DNA from: Bacillota bacterium
GTDB lineage: Bacteria > Bacillota > Sulfobacillia > Sulfobacillales > JAIMBI01
NCBI GenBank assembly: GCA_021797815.1
Contig: JAJZYZ010000026.1
Coordinates: forward strand, 1 to 35,814
Direction: 5' to 3'
Length of the DNA: 35,814 nt
The position numbers were made by a program, and so were the translations under genes. The notes under the pieces were generated by a model. It was not told where the DNA came from, ran no database searches, and worked only from the letters and a program-made list of their open reading frames with translations. Position 1 is the stretch's first letter. Every line of letters begins with the position of its first letter. Below are positions 7,419 to 15,918 of the stretch, one piece after another.

Positions 7419-7685
7419 CTACTCGGGATGCTCCTCGAGAATCCGTCGGGCATCCCGCAAGGTCATATCCGAACCCGGCACGATCAGGTCCGAACTCACC
7501 AGTTCGCCTATCGGAACCGAAACCCCCTGCCGAACGAGGTCCAACACTTCTCGCAGATGCATATGATAGGCCGCGTCATCTCCGCGATGGACCGCAGCCA
7601 GCAGATGCTGGTCCGTCTCCTCGAACCGGGAGACCAGCCCGCCGTCCACGCGGTACTGGCCCTCGCCCATCACCCTGACAATCAT
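7419..7685 (-). CDS. PspA-associated protein PspAA
   Basis: An 88-residue protein beginning MIVRVMGEGQYRV, followed by an acidic/helical middle and a C-terminal LVSSDLIVPGSDMTLRDARRIL, as in the PspAA family found next to pspA in Actinobacteria and some Firmicutes. Its ATG overlaps the pspA stop codon in an ATGA arrangement (7682-7685), so the two are translationally coupled. It probably modulates or assists PspA; no activity is known from sequence. Confidence 0.82.
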   Translation of the reverse strand: MIVRVMGEGQYRVDGGLVSRFEETDQHLLAAVHRGDDAAYHMHLREVLDLVRQGVSVPIGELVSSDLIVPGSDMTLRDARRILEEHPE

Positions 7686-8392
7686 GAGGCGTTCTGACCC
7701 GACTCGGCCTTGAGGCGAGCCAACTCGTCGTCCACGGACTTGCCGGTCTTCATCTTGTTGAGCTCGTCGCGGAGCGAATCCCCTGACGACACGGTTGGGT
7801 CGTTCAGAGCCCCGTTGTCCACCAGCTCGTCGATGGCTTGGGCACGCGCCTGCATGGACTCTGTCTTATCCTGGGCCCGCTGCATGGCGAGCCCGATGTC
7901 GGTCATTTCCTCCGACAGCCCGGTGGCGGCCTCGCCGATGTGAACGGTCGCCTCCGCTGCCGAGTATTTGGCCTTGATTACCTCTTTCTGGGTGCGAAAG
8001 GCGTCAACCTTGGACGACAGCTTGTGCTCCAGGTCCACCAACTTGGCCTCTTCCTTCTCCAGGTCGGCCAGCTGCGTGTGGAGTCCTTCAAGCTGATCGT
8101 TGGCGGCCTGCTTGCGCGACAGCGCCTCACGGGCCAGGTCATCGCGATTCTGGGAGACAGCAGCCTTGGCATCGTCGTCCCACTGATGAATCTGTTCCTC
8201 TAACTTGGCCGCCTGCAACTCGATACGCTTCTTGGAGGTCACCACGTCTGCCACGCCACGCCGCACCTGCTGCAGCTGCTCCAGCTGCCGCTGATACGAG
8301 TAGTCGAGGGTTTCGCGGGGGTCTTCCATGCCGTCCAGCGACTTCGAGACTTTAGCCTTGAAGATCGTGGACATGCGGCTCATCAATCCCAT
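7682..8392 (-). CDS. pspA: Phage shock protein A (PspA/IM30, ESCRT-III-like)
   Basis: A 236-residue, almost wholly alpha-helical, highly charged protein of the PspA/Vipp1 family, which binds the inner face of the cell membrane and forms rods or rings that protect it under stress. The N-terminal MGLMSRMSTIFKAKVSKSLD amphipathic helix and following DPRETLDYSYQRQLEQLQQ are characteristic; the centre (residues about 30-190) is long coiled coil. The start at 8392 is chosen because GGAGGG lies five bases upstream and the N-terminus then matches the family. It is first in an operon with pspAA. A TATACT -10-like element (8419-8414) sits just upstream. Confidence 0.93.
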   Translation of the reverse strand: MGLMSRMSTIFKAKVSKSLDGMEDPRETLDYSYQRQLEQLQQVRRGVADVVTSKKRIELQAAKLEEQIHQWDDDAKAAVSQNRDDLAREALSRKQAANDQLEGLHTQLADLEKEEAKLVDLEHKLSSKVDAFRTQKEVIKAKYSAAEATVHIGEAATGLSEEMTDIGLAMQRAQDKTESMQARAQAIDELVDNGALNDPTVSSGDSLRDELNKMKTGKSVDDELARLKAESGQNAS

Positions 8393-8725
8393 TGCATCCC
8401 TCCGTTCAGGCCCAGTATACATCCGCAGCCACTGGGTTCCCATTTGGGGGGTCGGTTCTCAGGGATCTCACAGACGACACTGGCAGAAGGAGACGCCGCC
8501 CGTTGCGATTGGCTGTCCCGCCGCCGCTCGCCGATAAAACCGCCGACCACGCGCGCCCTTAGGCGCATCAACGTGGGTCCGTGGCTGGTCCCGGGCGCCT
8601 GCCGTCCTCGGTGGGTGGTCTCCGGATGCGGCCGGCAGGTGCGCGTGGGTCGCGCCACCAAGTTCGAATGGGACACGGAGTTGGCCGGGCAGGAGACCCG
8701 GACCATGGCGGACGGCCCGGATGTC
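8393..8725. other. Intergenic region upstream of pspA, downstream of pyrG
   Basis: About 330 bases without a gene. On the minus strand a TATACT (8419-8414) placed about 22 bases before the pspA start is the likely -10; no clear -35 is present, and a GGAAC sequence at a distance suited to ECF sigma factors lies upstream, but the matching CGTC -10 is absent. Nothing else is recognised. Confidence 0.35.
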
Positions 8726-10441
<1,716 letters not shown>

Positions 10442-10533
10442 TTACGACTGGCTTACGGTCCGGCGAATTGAAGTCCTGGTTCTTTTTCGCAGCATCCGGC
10501 CCGACCCCGAACGGAGAAGGAGGAGGACGGGCT

Positions 10534-10827
10534 TTACCAGCCGTCCTCCTCCTCTAACTCCTCCCCGTCGTCATCAGCCTTATGCCTGTCGCGCGTGGAC
10601 CCGGTGCCCTTCGTCGGCGTCTTCGGGTTCCAGTCTCTGATTGCCCACTGCCCATGGCCCTTGTAAACAAACCGGACATCAAGATTCATATCCGAATAGA
10701 TCTGAGCCATCCGGCGCGGGTCGGGCTCTTGTTTGAGCACCTCCAGGACCTTGTCCATCAAGTCATGGACGAGGAGGGGCTGCCCCGACTCCTTCAACAC
10801 TTCGTAGGCAGCATCTACCGGTCTCAT
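10534..10827 (-). CDS. rpoE: DNA-directed RNA polymerase delta subunit
   Basis: A 97-residue protein of the Bacillota-specific RNA polymerase delta subunit family, which increases transcriptional specificity and recycling. Residues 1-68 form the HARE-HTH winged domain (MRPVDAAYEVLKESGQPLLV ... FVYKGHGQWAIRDW), and the C-terminus is the typical acidic tail DDDGEELEEED, shorter than in Bacillus. The ATG follows GAGGTGA. It lies upstream of pyrG as in Bacillus. The gene is a useful marker that this genome belongs to the Bacillota. Confidence 0.9.
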   Translation of the reverse strand: MRPVDAAYEVLKESGQPLLVHDLMDKVLEVLKQEPDPRRMAQIYSDMNLDVRFVYKGHGQWAIRDWNPKTPTKGTGSTRDRHKADDDGEELEEEDGW

Positions 10828-10858
10828 GCGTCACCTCGGTCCGTCCGAATTCTCACGT

Positions 10859-10867
10859 ATTATAGCA
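10859..10867 (-). promoter_or_regulatory. Extended -10 promoter of rpoE
   Basis: On the minus strand TGCTATAAT (10867-10859) is a perfect extended -10 (TGnTATAAT), 31 bases before the rpoE start codon. No good -35 is seen, as is common for extended -10 promoters. Confidence 0.65.
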
Positions 10868-10958
10868 TCGGCCGCCATGCCGGACCCCTCGCCTGGCGGC
10901 GGGGAAATCCGTCCTCCCCACAGCTTCGTGGAGCCCGGCCCTTTTCCTTCACAATTCC

Positions 10959-10985
10959 TTGACAGCCACGGCCCTCGATTATTAG
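10959..10985 (+). promoter_or_regulatory. Candidate promoter of the riboswitch-hydrolase transcript
   Basis: A perfect TTGACA (10959-10964) lies shortly upstream of the riboswitch. The best -10 is TATTAG (10980-10985) at 15 bases spacing, a weak element, so the exact -10 is uncertain. Confidence 0.45.
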
Positions 10986-11001
10986 GCTTGATTACATTCC
11001 A

Positions 11002-11128
11002 GGCGCCGAATCTCCGCTGTCGGAGTACGGGGGACATTTTTTGTCGGTGAATCCGGCTTCGAGCCGGAAGAGGGCACCTTCTCCCTCTAACCGCAGGCCA
11101 ACGCGGCCTCAACTAACCCCGGAGGCAA
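11002..11128 (+). promoter_or_regulatory. c-di-AMP riboswitch (ydaO-yuaA type)
   Basis: The region contains the landmarks of the ydaO-yuaA class in order: CGCCGAATC near the 5' end (11004), the GGAGTACGGGGGA block (11022-11034), GGTGAATCCGG (11046), AGAGGGCACC with CCCTCTAACC (11070-11092), and the highly conserved AACTAACCCCGGAGGC at the 3' end (11111-11126). These RNAs bind cyclic di-AMP and usually turn genes off, and they often precede cell-wall hydrolases, as here. I see no clear terminator between the aptamer and the start codon 25 bases later, so control may be through the ribosome binding site. Confidence 0.88.
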
Positions 11129-11152
11129 GAAAAGAAGGAAGGATGAACCAGT

Positions 11153-12382
11153 CTGAGCAAACGAATCCGGCTCCGTTGGGGTACGACGCTGACCGCCGGG
11201 TTGGTGGCGGTTGCGGTGCCCGCACTGAGTCAGGTTACTCAAGCGGCAAGTCCGACGGTTTATCCGGGTTCAACCGGCAGCGCCGTCCGCCAGGTAGAAA
11301 CGTCTCTAGCGTCTCTCGGCTACTATCACGGAGCGATCGACGGTATCTACGGGCCTCTGCTCGGCAATGCGGTGCGCTCCTTCCAGAGGGTTCATGATCT
11401 CGCAGTTGACGGCATCGTCGGGCCGGTAACCTGGGGTACGCTCGACAAGGTCACGACATCGACCCATCCCGTCACCGAAGCCGCGCCGAGTTCCTCGGGC
11501 GGTTATTTGCGTGAGGGCAGCACGGGTCCGGCTGTCGCTCATCTGCAGCACCTACTGGACGTGCACGGGTTCCATCTGGCGACAGACGGTAACTTCGGCC
11601 CATTGACGCTCCAGGCGGTCTTGCAGTTCCAACGCCAAGCCAGGATCCAGGTCGACGGCATCGTGGGTCCTCAGACGATGGGGGCGCTAAACCGCCCGGC
11701 CACGCTGGATTCAGCGACCGCGCCGTCTCCCGCCTCACACTACCTGCAGATGGGCTCACGCGGCGACGCGGTGCTCACCTTGCAGCGACAGCTCACATCT
11801 CTGGGCTTCAACACATATGGCGAAGACGGCATCTTCGGGCCGGACACGCGGGCCGCAGTCATCTCGTTCCAGCGCCACGCGGGGGTCTTGGCCGACGGTA
11901 TCGTGGGTCCCGTGACCGAAAGTGCGCTGCAGAGAGCCCTGTCGACAGCCGACCGGGGAACGTCGACGGCGTCCTCTTCCACGAGTTCGAGCGCGACGCA
12001 GAACACGAGTCTCGGCTATGCCATCAGCGGCTTTGCCCGCTCCCTGGTGGGAAGCCCCTACCGATACGGAGGCACGTCTCCGTCCACGGGGTTCGACTGT
12101 TCGGGGTTAGCGATGTACGTGTATGCCCACTTCGGCATTAGCCTGCCGCGCACGTCCTACGCTCAGTTCGACGTCGGGACCCACATCAGCTACAACGAAC
12201 TTGCTCCCGGCGATCTGGTGTTTTTCAGCACGACCAGCCCGGGTGCCAGTCACGTCGGCATCTACATAGGAGGCGGAGAGTTCGTGGCCGCGGACACGTA
12301 TGCGACCGGGGTCCAGATCGACTCCTTCTCCTCGTATTGGCTGTCTCACTTCGTCGGGGCCACCGTGCCCCCGGGTGTCTAG
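11153..12382 (+). CDS. Secreted peptidoglycan hydrolase: three peptidoglycan-binding domains plus NlpC/P60 peptidase
   Basis: The frame runs about 409 residues and is expected to cleave peptide cross-links of peptidoglycan outside the cell. A Sec signal peptide is seen: basic SKRIRLRW, hydrophobic core TAGLVAVAVPAL, cleavage near VTQA-ASP (about residue 31). Three PG_binding_1 repeats follow (about residues 37-98, 116-180, 195-260), each ending DGIVGP-T. A Ser/Thr linker leads to the NlpC/P60 domain with catalytic Cys in FDCSG and His in SHVGIYIG. The third triad position, usually His in a FIHA-like motif, reads FVAAD here. The start is odd: upstream of a TTG at 11201 that would remove most of the signal peptide, the only candidate is CTG at 11153, nine bases after GAAGGAAGGA. 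The ATG at 11143 is in another frame. Expression is under the c-di-AMP riboswitch. Confidence 0.85.
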   Translation: MSKRIRLRWGTTLTAGLVAVAVPALSQVTQAASPTVYPGSTGSAVRQVETSLASLGYYHGAIDGIYGPLLGNAVRSFQRVHDLAVDGIVGPVTWGTLDKVTTSTHPVTEAAPSSSGGYLREGSTGPAVAHLQHLLDVHGFHLATDGNFGPLTLQAVLQFQRQARIQVDGIVGPQTMGALNRPATLDSATAPSPASHYLQMGSRGDAVLTLQRQLTSLGFNTYGEDGIFGPDTRAAVISFQRHAGVLADGIVGPVTESALQRALSTADRGTSTASSSTSSSATQNTSLGYAISGFARSLVGSPYRYGGTSPSTGFDCSGLAMYVYAHFGISLPRTSYAQFDVGTHISYNELAPGDLVFFSTTSPGASHVGIYIGGGEFVAADTYATGVQIDSFSSYWLSHFVGATVPPGV

Positions 12383-12474
12383 GCATGCGGCCTGTAGAGG
12401 TCGTGTGCTCTCCGTGAAGGGAGGGTGAGGATGCCGCCTTCGGCACCCGCACCTGACAGGAAACCCGAAAGGCG

Positions 12475-12525
12475 CCGCCCTCGCGGTCACCCCAAACAGG
12501 ACCGCAGGGGCGGTGTCTCTCTGTG
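12475..12525 (+). terminator. Terminator of the hydrolase gene
   Basis: A long hairpin pairs CCGCCC-TC-GCGGTC (12475-12488) with GACCGC-AG-GGGCGG (12500-12513): twelve pairs around a two-base internal mismatch, an 11-base loop, then a T-containing tail TGTCTCTCTGTGTG. The tail is not a pure T tract, so termination strength is uncertain. Confidence 0.5.
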
Positions 12526-12575
12526 TGTCGGACAATGACGCGGATCTGCGGCGTGATTACCTCGGGAGGCGCAGC

Positions 12576-12917
12576 ATGCGAAAGCCCATGATCCGGTTGC
12601 TGGCGGTCGGTCTCATTCTGGCGACCAGTATTGCGTCAGGTGTATGGTTCTGGGTCGGGGTGCTGATGGCGGCACTGGTTATGGCCGGGATGGCCGGAGC
12701 CTCAAACCGCCCGGCGCTGCCCTGGCTCGGAGCCATGACGCTGCTTATGTGGATCCTCATACATGCAGGGGCTGTTAACGATGGCATCGGATGGACCATC
12801 CTGGGGATGTCTGGGGCGGGGTTCATCCTTCTGTGGATGCAGGGCCCCGGACGAATCCGCGTGAGCCTGAAGCGGCGCCGGCAGCCAGAGTCGCTTCGCC
12901 GCCGGGCTGCGGGCTAA
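12576..12917 (+). CDS. Small membrane protein of unknown function
   Basis: A 113-residue protein with about four hydrophobic segments (roughly residues 6-22, 26-42, 49-66 and 72-88) and a basic C-terminal tail (GRIRVSLKRRRQPESLRRRAAG), which should lie in the cytoplasm by the positive-inside rule. The ATG at 12576 follows GGGAGG at six bases; an upstream in-frame ATG at 12513 overlaps the preceding terminator and has no such site. It shows no family motif I recognise. It lies between the hydrolase terminator and a convergent beta-oxidation operon, separated from the latter by a strong hairpin. Confidence 0.7.
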   Translation: MRKPMIRLLAVGLILATSIASGVWFWVGVLMAALVMAGMAGASNRPALPWLGAMTLLMWILIHAGAVNDGIGWTILGMSGAGFILLWMQGPGRIRVSLKRRRQPESLRRRAAG

Positions 12918-12936
12918 GCCGCCCACGCAAGCCGGC

Positions 12937-12961
12937 CCCGGGAGCCTGTCGGGCTCCCGGG
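12937..12961. terminator. Strong hairpin between convergent genes (probable bidirectional terminator)
   Basis: Perfect ten-base arms at 12937-12946 and 12952-12961 enclose the loop TGTCG. It lies between the stop of the membrane protein gene and the stop of the convergent enoyl-CoA hydratase gene. There is no clear T tract on either side. Its inner sequence GGGAGCCTG...GGCTCCC recurs at 29388-29406. Confidence 0.55.
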
Positions 12962-12984
12962 CATGGGTTCTCTCGCTCCCTCTA

Positions 12985-13734
12985 TCAGTAGCGGGGCCGC
13001 CGCCGCTCCATGAATGCGGTCATCCCCTCCGCGGCCTCGGGCCCTTGCAGGAGGTCCAACAACGCCTCGCGTTCCCGAAGAGCCGCATCCGCCTGAAAGC
13101 TCTCACGCACGAGCGCTTTGGCCTTGCCGACGGCGGCGGGAGACTGGGCCATGGCCTCGCGGAGCAGGTTACTGGCGGCATCCCACACTTCCGATGCCGC
13201 GGCTAGCCGGTTCACGAGGCCCATTTCGTATGCCCGGCGCCCATCTATCGGTGATCCGGTCAGAATAATCTCGCTGGCCCACGACTGGCCGATGAGACGC
13301 GGAAGGCGCACGGTGCCGTTCCAACCGGGAATGATGCCTAGGTGGACTTCGGGCTGTCCAAAGCGAGCGTCGGGTCCCGCCACCCGCAGGTCGGCCGCCA
13401 ACGCCAGCTCCAGTCCCCCTCCCAGGCAGTGTCCCAGAACCGCGGCCACCGTAGGCTTTGGCAGCGTCTCAAGGGCTTTGTACACCTCCACACCCCGCCG
13501 ATTGGCCTCTGCGGGCGTAAGTCCCCCCGCGAGGAAGCTTCCGATGTCGGCGCCGGCGGCAAAGATCTGCTCGGTTCCGACGATGAGGACGCCGCGCACG
13601 CCAGCATCCTGGCGGGCTTCATCCAGTGCCGCCTCGAGTCCGTCCAGCACGGCGGCGGAAATGGCGTTGACGGGCGGGTTGTTGATGGCGATGGTCATCA
13701 TGCCCCCGTCACGCAGAACGTTGACACCGCTCAT
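12985..13734 (-). CDS. Enoyl-CoA hydratase/isomerase (crotonase family)
   Basis: A 249-residue crotonase-fold protein, expected to hydrate trans-2-enoyl-CoA to 3-hydroxyacyl-CoA in fatty acid beta-oxidation. The oxyanion-hole region is GAGVLIV-AAGADIGSF and HCLGGGLELALAADLRVA. Both catalytic glutamates of hydratases are present, one in GGGLELAL and the other in FGQPEVHLGIIPG, so hydratase activity is likely rather than only isomerisation. Its start overlaps the stop of the upstream 3-hydroxyacyl-CoA dehydrogenase gene in an ATGA (13731-13734), giving coupled translation of two successive pathway enzymes. A MarR regulator is encoded divergently upstream. Confidence 0.92.
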   Translation of the reverse strand: MSGVNVLRDGGMMTIAINNPPVNAISAAVLDGLEAALDEARQDAGVRGVLIVGTEQIFAAGADIGSFLAGGLTPAEANRRGVEVYKALETLPKPTVAAVLGHCLGGGLELALAADLRVAGPDARFGQPEVHLGIIPGWNGTVRLPRLIGQSWASEIILTGSPIDGRRAYEMGLVNRLAAASEVWDAASNLLREAMAQSPAAVGKAKALVRESFQADAALREREALLDLLQGPEAAEGMTAFMERRRPRY

Positions 13735-14918
13735 GATCCGACCCTCCTATAGACGTGGTAGCCGCGGCCGGAACCACTCCCGAGCGATCCCGATCCCACG
13801 AGTCGATCGAGCGACGATGGCACCGAAAAGCGTTCGCCATACCGGTCCTGGAGTACGTGGAGCTCTTCTTTGACGGTATCGAGGCCCTCTCCATCCGCCC
13901 ACGCGAGAGGGCCGAGCGGAAGGCCGGCTCCCGCCCGTAGAGCCAGGTCGATGTCGTGAGGGCTCGCGATTCCATCGTCCACCAGCCGTCCCGCTTCGGT
14001 AAACGCCGCCAGCTGCTGCAGGCGAACCAGATCGCGGGCGCGATCCACCTCGGCCGGATCGGGATCTGGCATCTGTCCTTCGTAAAAGCCGCTACCGGTT
14101 TTCTGGCCGAGCCGTCCTGCCTGCACTCGCTCCATGATGAGTGCGCCGGGACGAAAGCGTTCGCCGTAGGCGTGCTCGAGGGTTCGGCCCACATCGAGGG
14201 CCACGTCGAGACCCAGGGCGTCGCACAGCTGGAACGGTCCCATTGGCGCGGCCCGTGACTCCACGACCGCCCGATCGATGGCTGCGGGCGGGAGCCCGGT
14301 CGCCTCTTGAAAGCGGAACACTTCGGTCAGGGACCGCATCAGAACCCGGTTCACCACGAATCCCGGGCACTCCTTGACCCTCACCGGCAGCTTGTGAATT
14401 TCCTCCGCCACGCGTACGAGTGTCAGCGCCGTGTCCGGGGCGGTGTCCTCCCCGCTGACGATTTCGATGAGCCTCATCACGGTGGCGGGAAAGAAAAAGT
14501 GAAAGCCGGCCACGCGTGCCGGACGGTTAGTTGCTCGTCCCATTTCGGTGATGGACAGCGCCGAGGTGTTCGAGGCTATGAGTGAGAGGGGAGGAAGCGC
14601 CCGATCAAGCTCGGACAGCACGGCGCGCTTGAGGGACATGTTCTCCGGGACGGCCTCGATGGCCAGATCCACGTGCTGAAAGGGCTCCCAGCCGGTCGTG
14701 AGCTGCAGCACGGCCAGTCGCCGCTCGGCTTCAGGGGTCGAGAGGCGCCCGCGGCGCGTGCGCTCGCTGAAGCGCCCTTCAATATGCTGACGGACTTTCT
14801 CCAGCCGGTCGGCATCGACGTCGCGCACGACCGTCGGGATTCCGGCCAGCAGAAACACCGTGGCGATGTCCCCACCCATCGTGCCGCCGCCCACCACGCC
14901 GACTGATTCCACGTACAC
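13731..14918 (-). CDS. 3-hydroxyacyl-CoA dehydrogenase
   Basis: A 395-residue NAD-dependent enzyme that oxidises 3-hydroxyacyl-CoA to 3-ketoacyl-CoA. The N-terminal Rossmann domain has VGVVGGGTMGGDIA, and the catalytic His and Glu are in GFHFFFPATVMRLIEIV; the usual Asn of the HFFNP motif is replaced by Phe. The conserved PGFVVNR follows near residue 190. After the first C-terminal helical domain there is a second partial one ending with GRGYHVYRRV. The GTG start at 14918 follows GGAGGTGGAG. It is the first gene of the operon with the enoyl-CoA hydratase; the HFFNP substitution is unusual and could affect substrate range. Confidence 0.92.
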   Translation of the reverse strand: MYVESVGVVGGGTMGGDIATVFLLAGIPTVVRDVDADRLEKVRQHIEGRFSERTRRGRLSTPEAERRLAVLQLTTGWEPFQHVDLAIEAVPENMSLKRAVLSELDRALPPLSLIASNTSALSITEMGRATNRPARVAGFHFFFPATVMRLIEIVSGEDTAPDTALTLVRVAEEIHKLPVRVKECPGFVVNRVLMRSLTEVFRFQEATGLPPAAIDRAVVESRAAPMGPFQLCDALGLDVALDVGRTLEHAYGERFRPGALIMERVQAGRLGQKTGSGFYEGQMPDPDPAEVDRARDLVRLQQLAAFTEAGRLVDDGIASPHDIDLALRAGAGLPLGPLAWADGEGLDTVKEELHVLQDRYGERFSVPSSLDRLVGSGSLGSGSGRGYHVYRRVGS

Positions 14919-14947
14919 GTCTCCACCTCCACCCTTAGCATGGCGCC

Positions 14948-14996
14948 AATATTTGCGGCCTGCAACTACCGACCGGCAAATATTCTCTGCTACACT
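14948..14996. promoter_or_regulatory. Divergent promoter region with inverted repeat, probable MarR operator
   Basis: AATATTTGC (14948-14956) and its exact reverse complement GCAAATATT (14976-14984) are 28 bases apart, centre to centre, in the space between the divergent operon and the marR gene. On the plus strand TGCTACACT (14988-14996) forms an extended -10 for marR, with the second half-site just upstream of it. Control by the adjacent regulator is inferred from position. Confidence 0.6.
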
Positions 14997-15016
14997 TCAC
15001 CCAAAGGGGCGACACC

Positions 15017-15514
15017 GTGGCTGAGCCTGGGACCGAGGCGTTCGTCCACCGCCTGCAAAAGCTGTTCCCGCGCATCATGCGCCATCTGGAGCGCGCTCAG
15101 ACGCAAGAGCTTATCGGGCTGGAAGTGCGCCCGGCGCAGATGACGGCCTTGATTGCCCTCTTTGAGGGCGCGGTCCGCACCATGGGTGTCCTGGCAGCGG
15201 AACTCGACCTCACGGAGAGCGCGACCACCCGGCTTGTGGACCGTCTCGTGAACATGAATCTCGTGCGGCGTGAGCGCGACCGTCAAGATCGTCGTATCGT
15301 ACGGGTGCGGCTGTCCGCTTACGGGCGTCAACTGGTCGAGCTTGTCCTGCAGCGGCGTACGGAAAACTTCACGCGATTGGCCGAGCGCATGGCGCAGGTG
15401 GACCGCGCCGCCCTCTTATCCGGTTTGGAAGCGCTGAACGCCGTCTTTGAGGACATGGAGCGGGAAGGAACCGGCCGGCGTGAAACTTCACCCGACCTGG
15501 CGGAGCCTACATGA
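15017..15514 (+). CDS. MarR family transcriptional regulator
   Basis: A 165-residue winged helix-turn-helix regulator. The MarR core is visible: recognition region MGVLAAELDLTESATTRLVDRLVNMNLVRRERDRQDRRIVRVRL, with the helix-turn-helix followed by the DRQDRR wing and typical long dimerisation helices at both ends. The GTG start at 15017 follows an AAAGGGG site. It is divergent from the 3-hydroxyacyl-CoA dehydrogenase/enoyl-CoA hydratase operon with an inverted repeat between them, so it most likely represses that operon and itself, with a fatty acid or acyl-CoA as likely effector (inference). Confidence 0.9.
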   Translation: MAEPGTEAFVHRLQKLFPRIMRHLERAQTQELIGLEVRPAQMTALIALFEGAVRTMGVLAAELDLTESATTRLVDRLVNMNLVRRERDRQDRRIVRVRLSAYGRQLVELVLQRRTENFTRLAERMAQVDRAALLSGLEALNAVFEDMEREGTGRRETSPDLAEPT

Positions 15515-15567
15515 TATGATGGGTCCAATCGTGACCGCAGCTGAATGACCAAGGAGGTGATGGCGCC

Positions 15568-15918
15568 GTGATCAGTCTGACCGACGCCGCTGTCGGCAAG
15601 GTGAAGGAGTTTATCGACCAGCACGAGGGGCTGTCGCTTCGCATTTACGTATCCAAAGGGGGTTGCTCCGGCTACTCGTACGGCATGGCGCTGGACGAGG
15701 TGCACGAGGAGGACCAGGTATTCAGCCAGGAGGGCGTGGCGGTTATCGTTGACCCGAACAGCCTGCCGTACCTGGATGGGAGCCGGGTCGACTACGTCGA
15801 CTCGCTCATGGGCGCCGGGTTCTCACTGGAGAATCCGAACGCCGTCTCCGCCTGCGGCTGCGGACATTCGTTCCGTACCGAGGACAGCAAGGGCGCGCCC
15901 AACAGCTGCAGCCATTAA
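15568..15918 (+). CDS. Iron-sulfur cluster assembly/insertion protein, HesB/IscA/ErpA family
   Basis: A 116-residue A-type carrier protein that passes Fe-S clusters to apoproteins. The three conserved cysteines are in GGCSGYSYGM (one) and SACGCGHSF (two), with the usual spacing of about 64 residues, and the core VDYVDSLMGAGFSLENPNA is typical. A short Ser/Asn/Cys-containing tail follows. The GTG start at 15568 follows AAGGAGGTGAT. It appears to be monocistronic. Its stop codon overlaps the stop of the convergent LspA-like gene, so its terminator hairpin lies inside that gene. Confidence 0.92.
   Translation: MISLTDAAVGKVKEFIDQHEGLSLRIYVSKGGCSGYSYGMALDEVHEEDQVFSQEGVAVIVDPNSLPYLDGSRVDYVDSLMGAGFSLENPNAVSACGCGHSFRTEDSKGAPNSCSH

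Noticed and set aside
11143-11145. ATG at 11143 as the start of the hydrolase
   Set aside because: It is in a different frame from the signal peptide and hydrolase domains; its own product has no signal peptide or family similarity.
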